Numbered from the stretch's first letter, positions 1-8,143 are shown. The stretch: 20,846 nucleotides of DNA from an uncultured Clostridia bacterium (GCA_947632525.1 CANRPQ010000012.1:1-20846); one strand, 5' to 3'. Numbers and translations: made by a program. The notes: a model not told the origin generated them from the letters alone.

Positions 1-1200
1 AACAAAGCAAGAGAAGCAGCAGATGCAACAAAAAACGCACAATCAGATACAGAAAAAGGACTATCAGATTTAGAAGGAGATATGGGAGAAGCATTAGGTG
101 AAGCAACACCAATAGCAAAGGCAATAGAAAAAGGAGAAGATTTTGCAAAAGATAGAAATAAAAGAGTACAAGATGAAAATGGAGATATATTAACTATACC
201 ACAAGGATATACAATAGTAACACAAGAAATGGATGACACTGTTGACTGTGAAAAAGTTACAGATGACGAATATAATGAAAGTAATAAATATCCAACAGTA
301 AAAGCAGGAATAGTAATAACGGACAGTGTAACAACAGAAGAAAATGGAACTACAAAAAGTAATGGCAACCAATTTGTATGGGTACCAGTACCAAATCCGA
401 GTGAAATGTATAAAGAAAATAATGGAAACTATGAAGGAAAGTTATATGATTTTAGTTGGGCAAATAACAAGTTAACTGCAACTGAAAAAACAAATTATGG
501 AGTAGGAACAACAAGTTACCGCGAGCCAGATATTTTAGATAATAATTCATATGATGCAAATCAAACTTATTTAGACCAAGTAGTAGAAGAAAAATATAAA
601 ACAGGAGAAACAAAAACAAAAGAAAATTTTAAAAAGCAGTTACAAGATGAATTTAAAGCCATGATAGAAAGCGTAAAAAAATATGGTGGATTTTATATAG
701 GAAGATATGAGACTAGTTTAGATTCAACCACAGGATCTAAAGTACAAAGTAAAGCAAATCAGACATCATTTTATAATAATGATGCAAATAGTAATTGGTA
801 TGTACAATATAAATATAATAAAGAATTTGCGCAAAAGAGTAATAATAATTTATCAGTAGTATCAAGTACAATATGGGGAAGTCAGTATGATGCAATGATG
901 AAATGGATGGGAAGTAATGGAATTGACGTAACAAATGCAACACCAACTGCAGACGCAGAAAGAAATACAGATAAAACAGATAGAAAAACAGGATCGGAGG
1001 AAAACGATAAATTATGTAACATATATGATTTATTAGGAAACAGTTATGAATGGACAATGGAGGCCAACCTCACCAGCTTTCGTGTTAGTCGTGGGGGTTA
1101 TTCCAGCTACAGCTATTCACCTAGTAATAGGGGCAGCAGCTGTCCGACCAGTACCAATGGCTGCCATTCTTCTCGCCTCTCACTTTATGTAAAACTGTAA
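1..1200 (+). CDS. DGR target protein with FGE/C-type-lectin-like C-terminal domain (5' end outside window)
   Basis: The reading frame is open from the first base, so the gene starts upstream. An internal ATG at 82 has an SD-like AAGGAG only 2 nt before it, too close to be the start. The fragment encodes 399 residues: a low-complexity Ala/Lys/Glu N-terminal part, a motif like GNQFVWVPV (about 361-390), GGFYIGRYE (685-711), LLGNSYEWT (about 1030-1056), then RVSRGGYSS and a Ser/Tyr/Cys-rich end. These are the signature blocks of the formylglycine-generating-enzyme/sulfatase-modifying fold (PF03781), a C-type-lectin-type scaffold common in DGR targets. The last 44 codons contain the variable repeat; 16 codons differ from the template. 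The protein is probably surface-exposed and ligand-binding. Related clostridial targets often carry a prepilin-like N-terminus, but that part is not in the window. No catalytic role is claimed. Confidence 0.88.
   Translation, partial: NKAREAADATKNAQSDTEKGLSDLEGDMGEALGEATPIAKAIEKGEDFAKDRNKRVQDENGDILTIPQGYTIVTQEMDDTVDCEKVTDDEYNESNKYPTVKAGIVITDSVTTEENGTTKSNGNQFVWVPVPNPSEMYKENNGNYEGKLYDFSWANNKLTATEKTNYGVGTTSYREPDILDNNSYDANQTYLDQVVEEKYKTGETKTKENFKKQLQDEFKAMIESVKKYGGFYIGRYETSLDSTTGSKVQSKANQTSFYNNDANSNWYVQYKYNKEFAQKSNNNLSVVSSTIWGSQYDAMMKWMGSNGIDVTNATPTADAERNTDKTDRKTGSEENDKLCNIYDLLGNSYEWTMEANLTSFRVSRGGYSSYSYSPSNRGSSCPTSTNGCHSSRLSLYVKL
1061..1184 (+). repeat. DGR variable repeat (VR)
   Basis: This 124-bp stretch aligns without gaps to 3481-3604. 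There are 21 mismatches, and all fall where the template has A: 10 are G, 8 are T and 3 are C in VR. None of the 78 non-A template positions differs. The changes hit mostly AAY (Asn) codons of the template, turning them into Ser, Tyr, Gly, Cys, Leu, Phe and His codons in the target protein. The nearly A-free 3' end, TCTTCTCGCCTCTCACT (1168-1184), is identical in both copies and is the likely initiation-of-mutagenic-homing (IMH) segment. Homology stops at 1185 (T versus C). Confidence 0.97.
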
Positions 1201-1209
1201 GCTGTAGAA

Positions 1210-1227
1210 GAAACCCGTAAGGGTTTC
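1210..1227 (+). promoter_or_regulatory. Hairpin just downstream of VR (possible DGR target-site cruciform)
   Basis: GAAACCC-GTAA-GGGTTTC forms a perfect 7-bp stem with a 4-nt loop, 25 nt after the end of VR and 9 nt after the stop codon of the target gene. In the Bordetella phage BPP-1 DGR, a short-stem, tetraloop hairpin/cruciform downstream of the IMH is needed for efficient target recognition. Size and position fit that role. There is no T-run after it, so it is not an intrinsic terminator. The function is inferred. Confidence 0.6.
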
Positions 1228-1286
1228 GAAAAGATCCATTGTGAAAGAAGGAAATGCTTAAGCAGTGGAGAATAATTAAATAAGAG

Positions 1287-1379
1287 GCTTCTTGGAATAG
1301 CTATGAAAAGTAGCTTACCAAGAAGCGCTGATTTCGATGGTGAGTTATCCTAAAAGATAACTACACCATTGAAATCAGC
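1287..1379 (+). ncRNA. Two stacked long stem-loops between target gene and DGR accessory genes
   Basis: The first hairpin pairs GCTTCTTGG (1287-1295) with CCAAGAAGC (1318-1326), with an inner GCTA/TAGC stem. It abuts a second, longer one: GCTGATTTC (1327-1335) with GAAATCAGC (1371-1379), continued by ATGGTG/CACCAT and AGTTATC/GATAACT around a 6-nt loop. That makes about 22 Watson-Crick pairs, one G-T pair and one bulged base. This is strong enough to be a stable RNA fold in the transcript. It could be a processing, attenuation or stability element, or part of the DGR target-site structure. No known RNA family was recognised. Confidence 0.5.
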
Positions 1380-1416
1380 CACTTCGTGGTATACCACTTC
1401 GTGGTATATTTTTTTT
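1379..1416 (+). terminator. Intrinsic terminator built on a tandem 15-bp repeat
   Basis: The unit CCACTTCGTGGTATA occurs twice in a row (1379-1393 and 1394-1408). TATACCAC (1390-1397) pairs with GTGGTATA (1401-1408) around a TTC loop and is followed directly by eight T residues (1409-1416). It would end the target-gene transcript before the accessory and RT genes. Confidence 0.75.
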
Positions 1417-1510
1417 GCATTTTTTTGCTTCTAAAATCAATTGTAAAATGTAAAAAAAGATGCATGAAAAAGCTACCTTGAAAAATAAAAATTGAAAGGA
1501 AATCGAAATT

Positions 1511-1969
1511 ATGAAGTATTTAGAAATAGTAAAAAAATTACAAAATTTATCATGTAACACTGATGTTTTAGTATTAGTAAGAAGTGGTGTATTCTTTTAT
1601 GGAGTAGGAAAAGATGCAGTAATATTAACAGAAAATCTAGGGTTAAATTATTGCTGTATGAAAAAAGAGTTATGCAAATGTGCTATTCCAGTTATAAAAA
1701 TAGAAAAAATAATTAAAATATTAGAAGAAAAAAGAATATCTTTTGCAATATATGATTATACACCAAAAGGTATAAATGAAATCGGGGTAGGAAAGTATAA
1801 AGAAATAGGAAGATATATAAGCTCTCCAATATCTGAAACAAGAGAACATTTTAATTGTAGCAAATGCCAATACCATAACTTAATAGACTATAAAATAACT
1901 AAAAATAAAGAAAAAATAAAACAAACGCTAATTAAACTACAAGAAATGAGTGAAGAAGATGGAAAATAA
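1511..1969 (+). CDS. MutS domain I-like small protein, putative DGR accessory factor
   Basis: This encodes 152 residues with an SD-like AAAGGA upstream of the ATG. Residues 3-83 can be aligned by eye to the N-terminal mismatch-recognition domain of MutS: RSGVFFYGVGKDA here stands where E. coli MutS has RMGDFYELFYDDA, followed by a LGL segment, an (I)P turn and EKIIKILEEKRISFAIYDY in place of the LAKLVNQGESVAICEQ region. The mismatch-stacking Phe is kept (F28), while the Glu of the Phe-x-Glu motif is replaced by Tyr (Y30). There is no clamp, lever or ATPase domain. A Cys-x2-Cys pair lies at 116-119 and other cysteines at 48, 49, 55 and 57. It overlaps the start of the Avd gene, so the two are translationally linked. 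MutS-like proteins have been reported beside some DGR RTs. A role in cDNA/VR mismatch handling is inference. Confidence 0.65.
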   Translation: MKYLEIVKKLQNLSCNTDVLVLVRSGVFFYGVGKDAVILTENLGLNYCCMKKELCKCAIPVIKIEKIIKILEEKRISFAIYDYTPKGINEIGVGKYKEIGRYISSPISETREHFNCSKCQYHNLIDYKITKNKEKIKQTLIKLQEMSEEDGK

Positions 1970-2360
1970 CAAAAATATTAAAGAAAATAATATAAAAGCA
2001 AATAAAGAAAATAAAGAAGAATTAAAATTAATTCCCAAAGTCCAAGAATATATAGAATATATGCTACAAGTAATATTAAAACTTCCAAGAATAGAAAAAT
2101 TTAATATTGGAAATGAATATAAAACTTCTATGTATCAAACTTTAGAAAATATTTTAATGATGAACAAAGTTGAAAAAGGAAAAAGAACATATTACTTAAA
2201 TAAAATAGACGTATACTTAATTTGCCAAAGAATTTACTTAAGAATAATGTATAAAAATAAATGGATAGATCAAAAGAAATTCGAAGTAGCAATAAGTAAA
2301 ATAGCAGAAATAGGAAGAATAGTAGGAGGTTTAATAAAATATTATGCCAAGAACTATTAG
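1959..2360 (+). CDS. avd: Avd-type DGR accessory variability determinant
   Basis: This encodes 133 residues from the ATG at 1959; an in-frame GTG at 1950 would add three. Both starts lie inside the end of the preceding gene. After a Lys/Asn-rich, disordered-looking first 25 residues comes an all-helical domain with the family blocks KLPRIEKFNIGNEY, a central helix around KRTYYLNKIDVYL and the closing EIGRIVGGLIKY. This is the pattern of the four-helix-bundle Avd/S23-intervening-protein family (bAvd in BPP-1). In that system Avd is a basic pentamer that binds the RT and the template RNA and is required for mutagenic cDNA synthesis. This protein is strongly basic, consistent with RNA binding. 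It overlaps the RT gene by 17 bp. Confidence 0.88.
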   Translation: MENNKNIKENNIKANKENKEELKLIPKVQEYIEYMLQVILKLPRIEKFNIGNEYKTSMYQTLENILMMNKVEKGKRTYYLNKIDVYLICQRIYLRIMYKNKWIDQKKFEVAISKIAEIGRIVGGLIKYYAKNY

Positions 2361-3384
2361 AAATGAATTTGATAAAAAATTAACATTTGAAAATTTAATG
2401 AAAGCACATATTTTAAGTAGAAAAGGTAAAGGTTATAGAGAAGAAGTAATATTATTTAATTTAAAGCAAGAAGAATATATTATGTGGTTGTATGAAAAAC
2501 TAAAAACTGGAACATATAAACATGGAGGCTATAGCGTATTTTATGTAACAGAGCCAAAACTAAGAAGAATAGAAAAAAGTAGGTATATAGATAGAATAGT
2601 ACATAGATTTGTAGTAGATAATTTTTTAAAAGAATATTTTGAAAAGTGCTTTATATATCATACATATGCTTGTATAAAAAATAGAGGAATGCATAAAGCT
2701 TGTTTAGATGTTCAAAAAGCAATGAAGCATTGTAAAAACAAATGGAATGAATACTATATACTAAAAATGGATGTAAGAAAATACTTTGATAGTATAAATA
2801 AAGATATTTTATTTTCAATATTAAAGAAAAAAATAACTGATAAGAAATTATTATGGCTATTAGATGAAATAATATATTCAAATTGTACAAAAGAAGAACT
2901 AGAGGATGTAAATATAATTCGTAAAGGTTTGCCAATAGGAAATTATACCTCACAATTATTGGCAAATATTTATTTAAATGAACTGGACCAGTATATAAAG
3001 CATGAGTTAAAAGAAAAATATTACTTTAGGTACTTAGATGATAGCATAATATTAATTAAAACTAAAAATGAAGCAAAAGAAGTATTAGAAAAAATAAAAA
3101 TATTTTTAGAAAAAAACTTACAATTAGAATTAAATGAAAAAACACAGATATTTAAAAGTAAACAAGGTATAAATTTTTGTGGCTATAAAATAAATGAATA
3201 TAGGCTAAAAATACGAGATAGAGGTAAGCAAAAATTAAAGAAGAAAATAAAAGAACTAAAATATAAAATTAGAAAAGGTGAAATAAATAGTAAAGAAGCA
3301 AAAAAATATTTAGCAGGCCATATGGGTTATATTCATTATGCTAATATTCATAACTTAAGTAAAAAGTTATTTGAAATTGAATAA
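2344..3384 (+). CDS. DGR-type reverse transcriptase
   Basis: This encodes 346 residues, a typical size for DGR RTs, which consist of RT palm/fingers and thumb only. Visible motifs are KMDVRKYFDSI (residues 141-151, catalytic Asp143), LPIGNYTSQ (196-204) and YLDD (230-233, catalytic Asp232/233). The IGxxxSQ form of motif 4 is characteristic of DGR RTs; group II intron RTs have QGxxxSP. A basic thumb region follows from about 278 (NFCGYKI) to the end. There is no maturase or endonuclease domain. The enzyme should copy the TR RNA with errors opposite adenines, giving cDNA that replaces VR. The start codon lies in the last codons of avd, and the TR follows 96 nt after its stop. Confidence 0.96.
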   Translation: MPRTIRNEFDKKLTFENLMKAHILSRKGKGYREEVILFNLKQEEYIMWLYEKLKTGTYKHGGYSVFYVTEPKLRRIEKSRYIDRIVHRFVVDNFLKEYFEKCFIYHTYACIKNRGMHKACLDVQKAMKHCKNKWNEYYILKMDVRKYFDSINKDILFSILKKKITDKKLLWLLDEIIYSNCTKEELEDVNIIRKGLPIGNYTSQLLANIYLNELDQYIKHELKEKYYFRYLDDSIILIKTKNEAKEVLEKIKIFLEKNLQLELNEKTQIFKSKQGINFCGYKINEYRLKIRDRGKQKLKKKIKELKYKIRKGEINSKEAKKYLAGHMGYIHYANIHNLSKKLFEIE

Positions 3385-3391
3385 ATTTAAG

Positions 3392-3446
3392 AAATTACAT
3401 TAGATTTTAGAAAAGATAGTTTTTATACTATCTGAAATAGTAATTT
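3392..3446 (+). ncRNA. Two-tier stem-loop upstream of the template repeat
   Basis: AGATAGT (3414-3420) pairs with ACTATCT (3427-3433) around a TTTTAT loop. An outer stem pairs AAATTAC (3392-3398) with GTAATTT (3440-3446). The element sits between the RT stop codon and TR, ending 34 nt before TR. It could mark the 5' part of the template RNA or separate the RT message from it. There is no T-run, so it is not a classic terminator. Confidence 0.4.
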
Positions 3447-3480
3447 AGAATTTAAATAATTAAATTAGGGATAAATCAAA

Positions 3481-3604
3481 AGGCCAACAACACCAACAAT
3501 CGTGTTAATCGTGGGGGTAATTACAACAACAGCAATTCACCTAGTAATAGGAACAACAACAATCCGACCAATACCAATGGCAACAATTCTTCTCGCCTCT
3601 CACT
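3481..3604 (+). repeat. DGR template repeat (TR)
   Basis: This 124-bp non-coding copy of the VR holds 46 adenines. Read in the VR frame it is dominated by AAC/AAT (Asn) codons in clusters, the classical TR design because mutation of the two A residues in AAY reaches many amino acids but no stop codon. It ends in the same nearly A-free segment as VR (3588-3604). It is on the same strand as the RT and lies 3' of it, so RT and TR could share a transcript. All 21 VR/TR differences map to adenines here. Confidence 0.97.
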
Positions 3605-3787
3605 CTAATACAAATTCTAGATAATATATTTTAAGGAATATATTCAGTGAAAGTATTAGTATTTAAAGAGATTTATTCCATCCGATAAAAGTGCTTATGC
3701 TACTTTTAAAGGTAAACATGTATCAGTAAAATTTATATTAGTAAGCTTTAGGTTTTAAAAATACTAAAGTAGAACATATAAATTTTA
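3605..3787 (+). ncRNA. Structured spacer 3' of TR, probable part of the DGR template RNA
   Basis: In characterised DGRs the RNA just 3' of TR is needed for Avd-RT binding and cDNA priming. Here the 183 nt after TR contain three inverted repeats: AATATATT (3623-3630) with 3637-3644; TAAAAGT-GC (3686-3694) with GC-T-ACTTTTA (3699-3708); and a perfect 12-bp pair TAAAATTTATAT (3727-3738) with ATATAAATTTTA (3776-3787), which encloses CTTTAG/CTAAAG (3746-3751, 3764-3769). No open frame fits this stretch. Assignment as the priming spacer is inferred from position. Confidence 0.45.
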
Positions 3788-3831
3788 TGCTTTTATTAAA
3801 AAAATATATTTTTTATAGGAGAAAAGAAAAA

Positions 3832-4104
3832 ATGATAAATTTATGTTTTATAAAAGGAAAAGTAGTAAATATATCAGATTATAAGTTTATATATAAAAAA
3901 AATAAAAAGAGTATAGGAGATAAAAACATTTGTGTAATTAAAATGGAGTTAGAATTAAATAATAATCAAATAGTATGGGGAAAGGGCTATAATGAAATGG
4001 CAGATTTTATTTATCAAAATGTAAAGAAAGAAGACATTATATTAGTAAAAGGAGCATTAAGGGATAATATTATAGAAATACAAGAAATTGAAAAAATTGG
4101 CTAA
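3832..4104 (+). CDS. Short SSB-like OB-fold protein
   Basis: This encodes 90 residues. The ATG at 3832 has AGGAG 10 nt upstream; an earlier in-frame ATG at 3787 lies in the arm of an inverted repeat and has no SD, so the shorter form is preferred. The pattern INLCFIKGKVV, a central strand ICVIKMELEL, then WGKGYNEMADFI, a turn KKEDIILVKGAL and a last strand IIEIQEIE matches the five-strand OB fold of bacterial single-stranded-DNA-binding proteins (VxWGK..A..v..yl.KGd.v.v.G.l). It lacks the acidic C-terminal tail of SSB. It sits between the TR spacer and the hrcA promoter, on the DGR strand. It could be a cDNA-binding DGR accessory or an unrelated host gene; which one cannot be told from one genome. 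Confidence 0.6.
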   Translation: MINLCFIKGKVVNISDYKFIYKKNKKSIGDKNICVIKMELELNNNQIVWGKGYNEMADFIYQNVKKEDIILVKGALRDNIIEIQEIEKIG

Positions 4105-4333
4105 TACAATATAAATATTATCTAACATGAAAGCTTATTATAATTTGTATAATCAAAAGTGGGTTAAAGTAATACAAAGTTAGATTACACATTTTCACCA
4201 AAAACAAGTGCATAAATACCATATCAAAAATGCATTAAGTTGTACATTAATGGCTTGTGTAAGACTAAATTCTATTTACTATTCTCATAATAGCATTTAA
4301 CTTTTCACTTTACAACACAAAAAATTCACAGAA
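4105..4333. other. Intergenic gap before the heat-shock promoter
   Basis: No convincing gene or RNA family was found. A weak stem ATCTAAC (4120-4126) / GTTAGAT (4179-4185) and a CATTAA/TTAATG hairpin (4233-4252) are present. No clear T-run terminator ends the OB-fold gene. Confidence 0.4.
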
Positions 4334-4366
4334 TTTTTAGCAATTAATATTGACAATTGCTAAAAA
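4334..4366 (+). promoter_or_regulatory. Upstream CIRCE-like operator
   Basis: TTTTTAGCAATT (4334-4345), 9 nt, AATTGCTAAAAA (4355-4366): a perfect 12-bp inverted repeat with exactly the N9 spacing of the CIRCE element (TTAGCACTC-N9-GAGTGCTAA). The outer half-site TTAGCA is conserved and the inner three bases are replaced. It overlaps the -35 box, so HrcA bound here would block RNA polymerase. Confidence 0.6.
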
Positions 4367-4376
4367 TGGATATAAT
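4350..4376 (+). promoter_or_regulatory. Sigma-A-type promoter of the hrcA operon
   Basis: TTGACA (4350-4355) and TATAAT (4371-4376) are consensus boxes. The spacer is a short 15 nt; using the overlapping TAATAT (4373-4378) gives 17 nt. It lies between and partly inside the two CIRCE-type repeats, as expected for an HrcA-repressed heat-shock promoter. Confidence 0.7.
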
Positions 4377-4387
4377 ATATAGGAAGT

Positions 4388-4414
4388 TTAGCAATCAAAC
4401 TAAAAGAGTGCTAA
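4388..4414 (+). promoter_or_regulatory. CIRCE operator (HrcA binding site)
   Basis: TTAGCAATC-N9-GAGTGCTAA: the right arm is the exact consensus and the left arm has one change (A for C). It is 11 nt downstream of the -10 box in the 5' leader, the standard location for autoregulation of hrcA-grpE-dnaK-dnaJ by HrcA with GroE. Confidence 0.92.
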
Positions 4415-4524
4415 AAAATAATTGCTTAGGGAAATGCATAAAAGCAAAATACCTAGGAAATAATAAACCTAAAAAATGCAAAATCTAACTAGTAATAATC
4501 GTCAAAAAAGAAGGTGAAAATGAG

Positions 4525-5523
4525 TTGGAGGAAAGAAAAAAGAAAATTTTACAAGCAATTATTGATGAATATATAAATACTGCAGAACCTGTTAGTTCTG
4601 GAGCCCTTGTTCATAAATATGGACTAGACTTTAGTAGTGCCACTATTCGTAACGAAATGGCAGAACTAGAAAAAACAGGTTACTTAGACAAGCCTCATAC
4701 TTCTAGTGGAAGAATTCCTTCTGCTCAAGGATATCGTTTTTATGTTGATGAACTAATTAAAGAGGATGACCTTAGTTTAGAAGAAATTAAATACATTCAA
4801 TCAAAGCTAGAAACAAGAGTAAATGCAATTGAAGATTTAACCAAAATAGCAACAAATACATTATCAGAAATTACACATTATACTACTGTTGCTATTGGAC
4901 CTAAAACAGGATATCAAAATATTGAAGAAGTAAAATTTGTATTATTAGGAACAAGAATGCTAATGGCAGTAATCCTTACGGATACAGGAATTGTAAAGGA
5001 AACTATTATTAAATTTGACGATGATATTACAGAAGAACAAGTAAATACTTTAAATTTTATTTTCAGTAATAAGTTAAAAGGTAAGCCATTAGAGGAAATT
5101 GATAAACCTTTAGAAGAATACATATTTTCAGAAATGAATTACAGCTTATCAGTTATAAAACCAGTTATGGAACAGTTAAATAAAGTTGTAAATGAAGAAT
5201 CACAAATTTATTTGGAAGGAGCAAATAAAGCTTTTGAACTTCCAGAATTTAAAAGTTTAGAAGTAGCAAAAAACTTTATTAATTTACTAGATACAAAGGA
5301 AATAGTATTAGATTTATTAAATACCGGATTTGCTAATGATATTAATGTATATATTGGTGATGAACAGCAAAATGAACAACTAAAAGATTTTAGTATAATA
5401 ACATTCAAACATCGTTATCAAGATAAAGACTTAGGAACTATTGGAATAATAGGCCCAAAGAGAATGGACTACTCAAAAGTAATTTCAGTTATGAAATATA
5501 TAAGCAAAAAATTGAATGAGTAA
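4525..5523 (+). CDS. hrcA: Heat-inducible transcription repressor HrcA
   Basis: This encodes 332 residues from a TTG start with AAGGTG 8 nt upstream; the ATG at 4520 is in another frame and soon stops. The N-terminal winged-helix domain begins EERKKKILQAIIDEYINTAEPVSS and contains the recognition-helix region SSATIRNEMAELEKTGYL and the wing HTSSGRIPSAQGYRFYVDEL (about 50-80). The C-terminal GAF-like part ends LGTIGIIGPKRMDYSKVISVMKYISKKL, a typical HrcA ending. The protein represses its own operon by binding CIRCE, with GroEL as co-regulator in Bacillus. It is first in the operon, with 89 bp to grpE. Confidence 0.97.
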   Translation: MEERKKKILQAIIDEYINTAEPVSSGALVHKYGLDFSSATIRNEMAELEKTGYLDKPHTSSGRIPSAQGYRFYVDELIKEDDLSLEEIKYIQSKLETRVNAIEDLTKIATNTLSEITHYTTVAIGPKTGYQNIEEVKFVLLGTRMLMAVILTDTGIVKETIIKFDDDITEEQVNTLNFIFSNKLKGKPLEEIDKPLEEYIFSEMNYSLSVIKPVMEQLNKVVNEESQIYLEGANKAFELPEFKSLEVAKNFINLLDTKEIVLDLLNTGFANDINVYIGDEQQNEQLKDFSIITFKHRYQDKDLGTIGIIGPKRMDYSKVISVMKYISKKLNE

Positions 5524-5612
5524 GTTTGATATTAAAAGAAATATTTTCAAACTGACATTTACAAAAATTGATAGTAACTGATAATTAAATAAAAGAAAGT
5601 GAGGTAACAAAA

Positions 5613-6170
5613 GTGAGCGAAAAAGGAAAACACGCAATGGAACAAGAGAAAGTTGAGCAAAAAGACGAAGAAGTAAAAAAAGATACAAATGAAAAGGTAG
5701 TGGAAAACACAGATGAATTAATAGAAATAAAAAAACAAAATGAAACTTTAAAAATTCAATTAGAAGAAACAGATGATAGATTAAAAAGAGTTGCAGCAGA
5801 ATTTGATAATTATAAAAAAAGGACTAGTAAAGAAAAAGAAGCAATGTATAACTCTTTAATTGGAGATATAGTTTTAAAATTCTTACCAGTTATTGATAAT
5901 CTAGAAAAAGCAGTATCTAGTAAAACAGATGATGAAGTTTATAAACAGGGAATAGAACTTGTATTAAAACAATTTAAAGATGTTTTGACTGCAAATGGAG
6001 TAAAAGAAATTGAGTCAGTAGGAAAAACTTTTGATCCAGAACTTCATGAAGCAGTAAGTTTAATACAAGATGACACTTTAGGCGAAAAAGAAATAAAAGA
6101 AGAATATCGTAAAGGCTATATGATAGGTGACAGAGTAATACGTCACTCAATGGTAGTCGTTGCAAACTAA
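5613..6170 (+). CDS. grpE: Nucleotide exchange factor GrpE
   Basis: This encodes 185 residues from a GTG with GAGGT 7 nt upstream. A charged, disordered first 45 residues leads into a long coiled coil (about 45-95, containing LKRVAAEFDNYKKR) and the C-terminal beta-wing domain ending GYMIGDRVIRHSMVVVAN, the family signature. It acts as a dimer that releases ADP from DnaK. It lies between hrcA and dnaK, 65 bp before dnaK, consistent with co-transcription from the CIRCE promoter. A short hairpin (5523-5529 / 5547-5553) lies in the hrcA-grpE gap. Confidence 0.97.
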   Translation: MSEKGKHAMEQEKVEQKDEEVKKDTNEKVVENTDELIEIKKQNETLKIQLEETDDRLKRVAAEFDNYKKRTSKEKEAMYNSLIGDIVLKFLPVIDNLEKAVSSKTDDEVYKQGIELVLKQFKDVLTANGVKEIESVGKTFDPELHEAVSLIQDDTLGEKEIKEEYRKGYMIGDRVIRHSMVVVAN

Positions 6171-6229
6171 TTTAGATTTTAATTTTAAAAAATATAAAAA
6201 AGGTTTTTAACCTAAAAGAAAGGAAGTAA

Positions 6230-8095
<1,866 letters not shown>

Positions 8096-8143
8096 TTGTC
8101 GAAATATAATGATATAGAAGCGACAAATTAATAGGAGACAAAA

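Noticed and set aside
82..84. ATG with AAGGAG upstream as the start of the target gene
   Set aside because: The spacing is only 2 nt and the same frame is open to the window's left edge with similar composition, so this is an internal Met.
737..1057. Minus-strand frame inside the target gene
   Set aside because: Tyr/Leu/Ile-rich shadow of the coding strand without SD or recognisable domain.
1379..1408. Tandem 15-bp repeat as a mini CRISPR array
   Set aside because: The two units are directly adjacent with no spacer and make up a terminator hairpin.
3481..3604. TR as a coding fragment or a second target gene end
   Set aside because: It has the target reading frame and a stop, but no upstream open frame, and it is Asn-codon-saturated, as expected for a template.
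1..4104. Prophage carrying the DGR
   Set aside because: No integrase, structural, lysis or replication genes are visible in the window; what lies upstream of base 1 is unknown.
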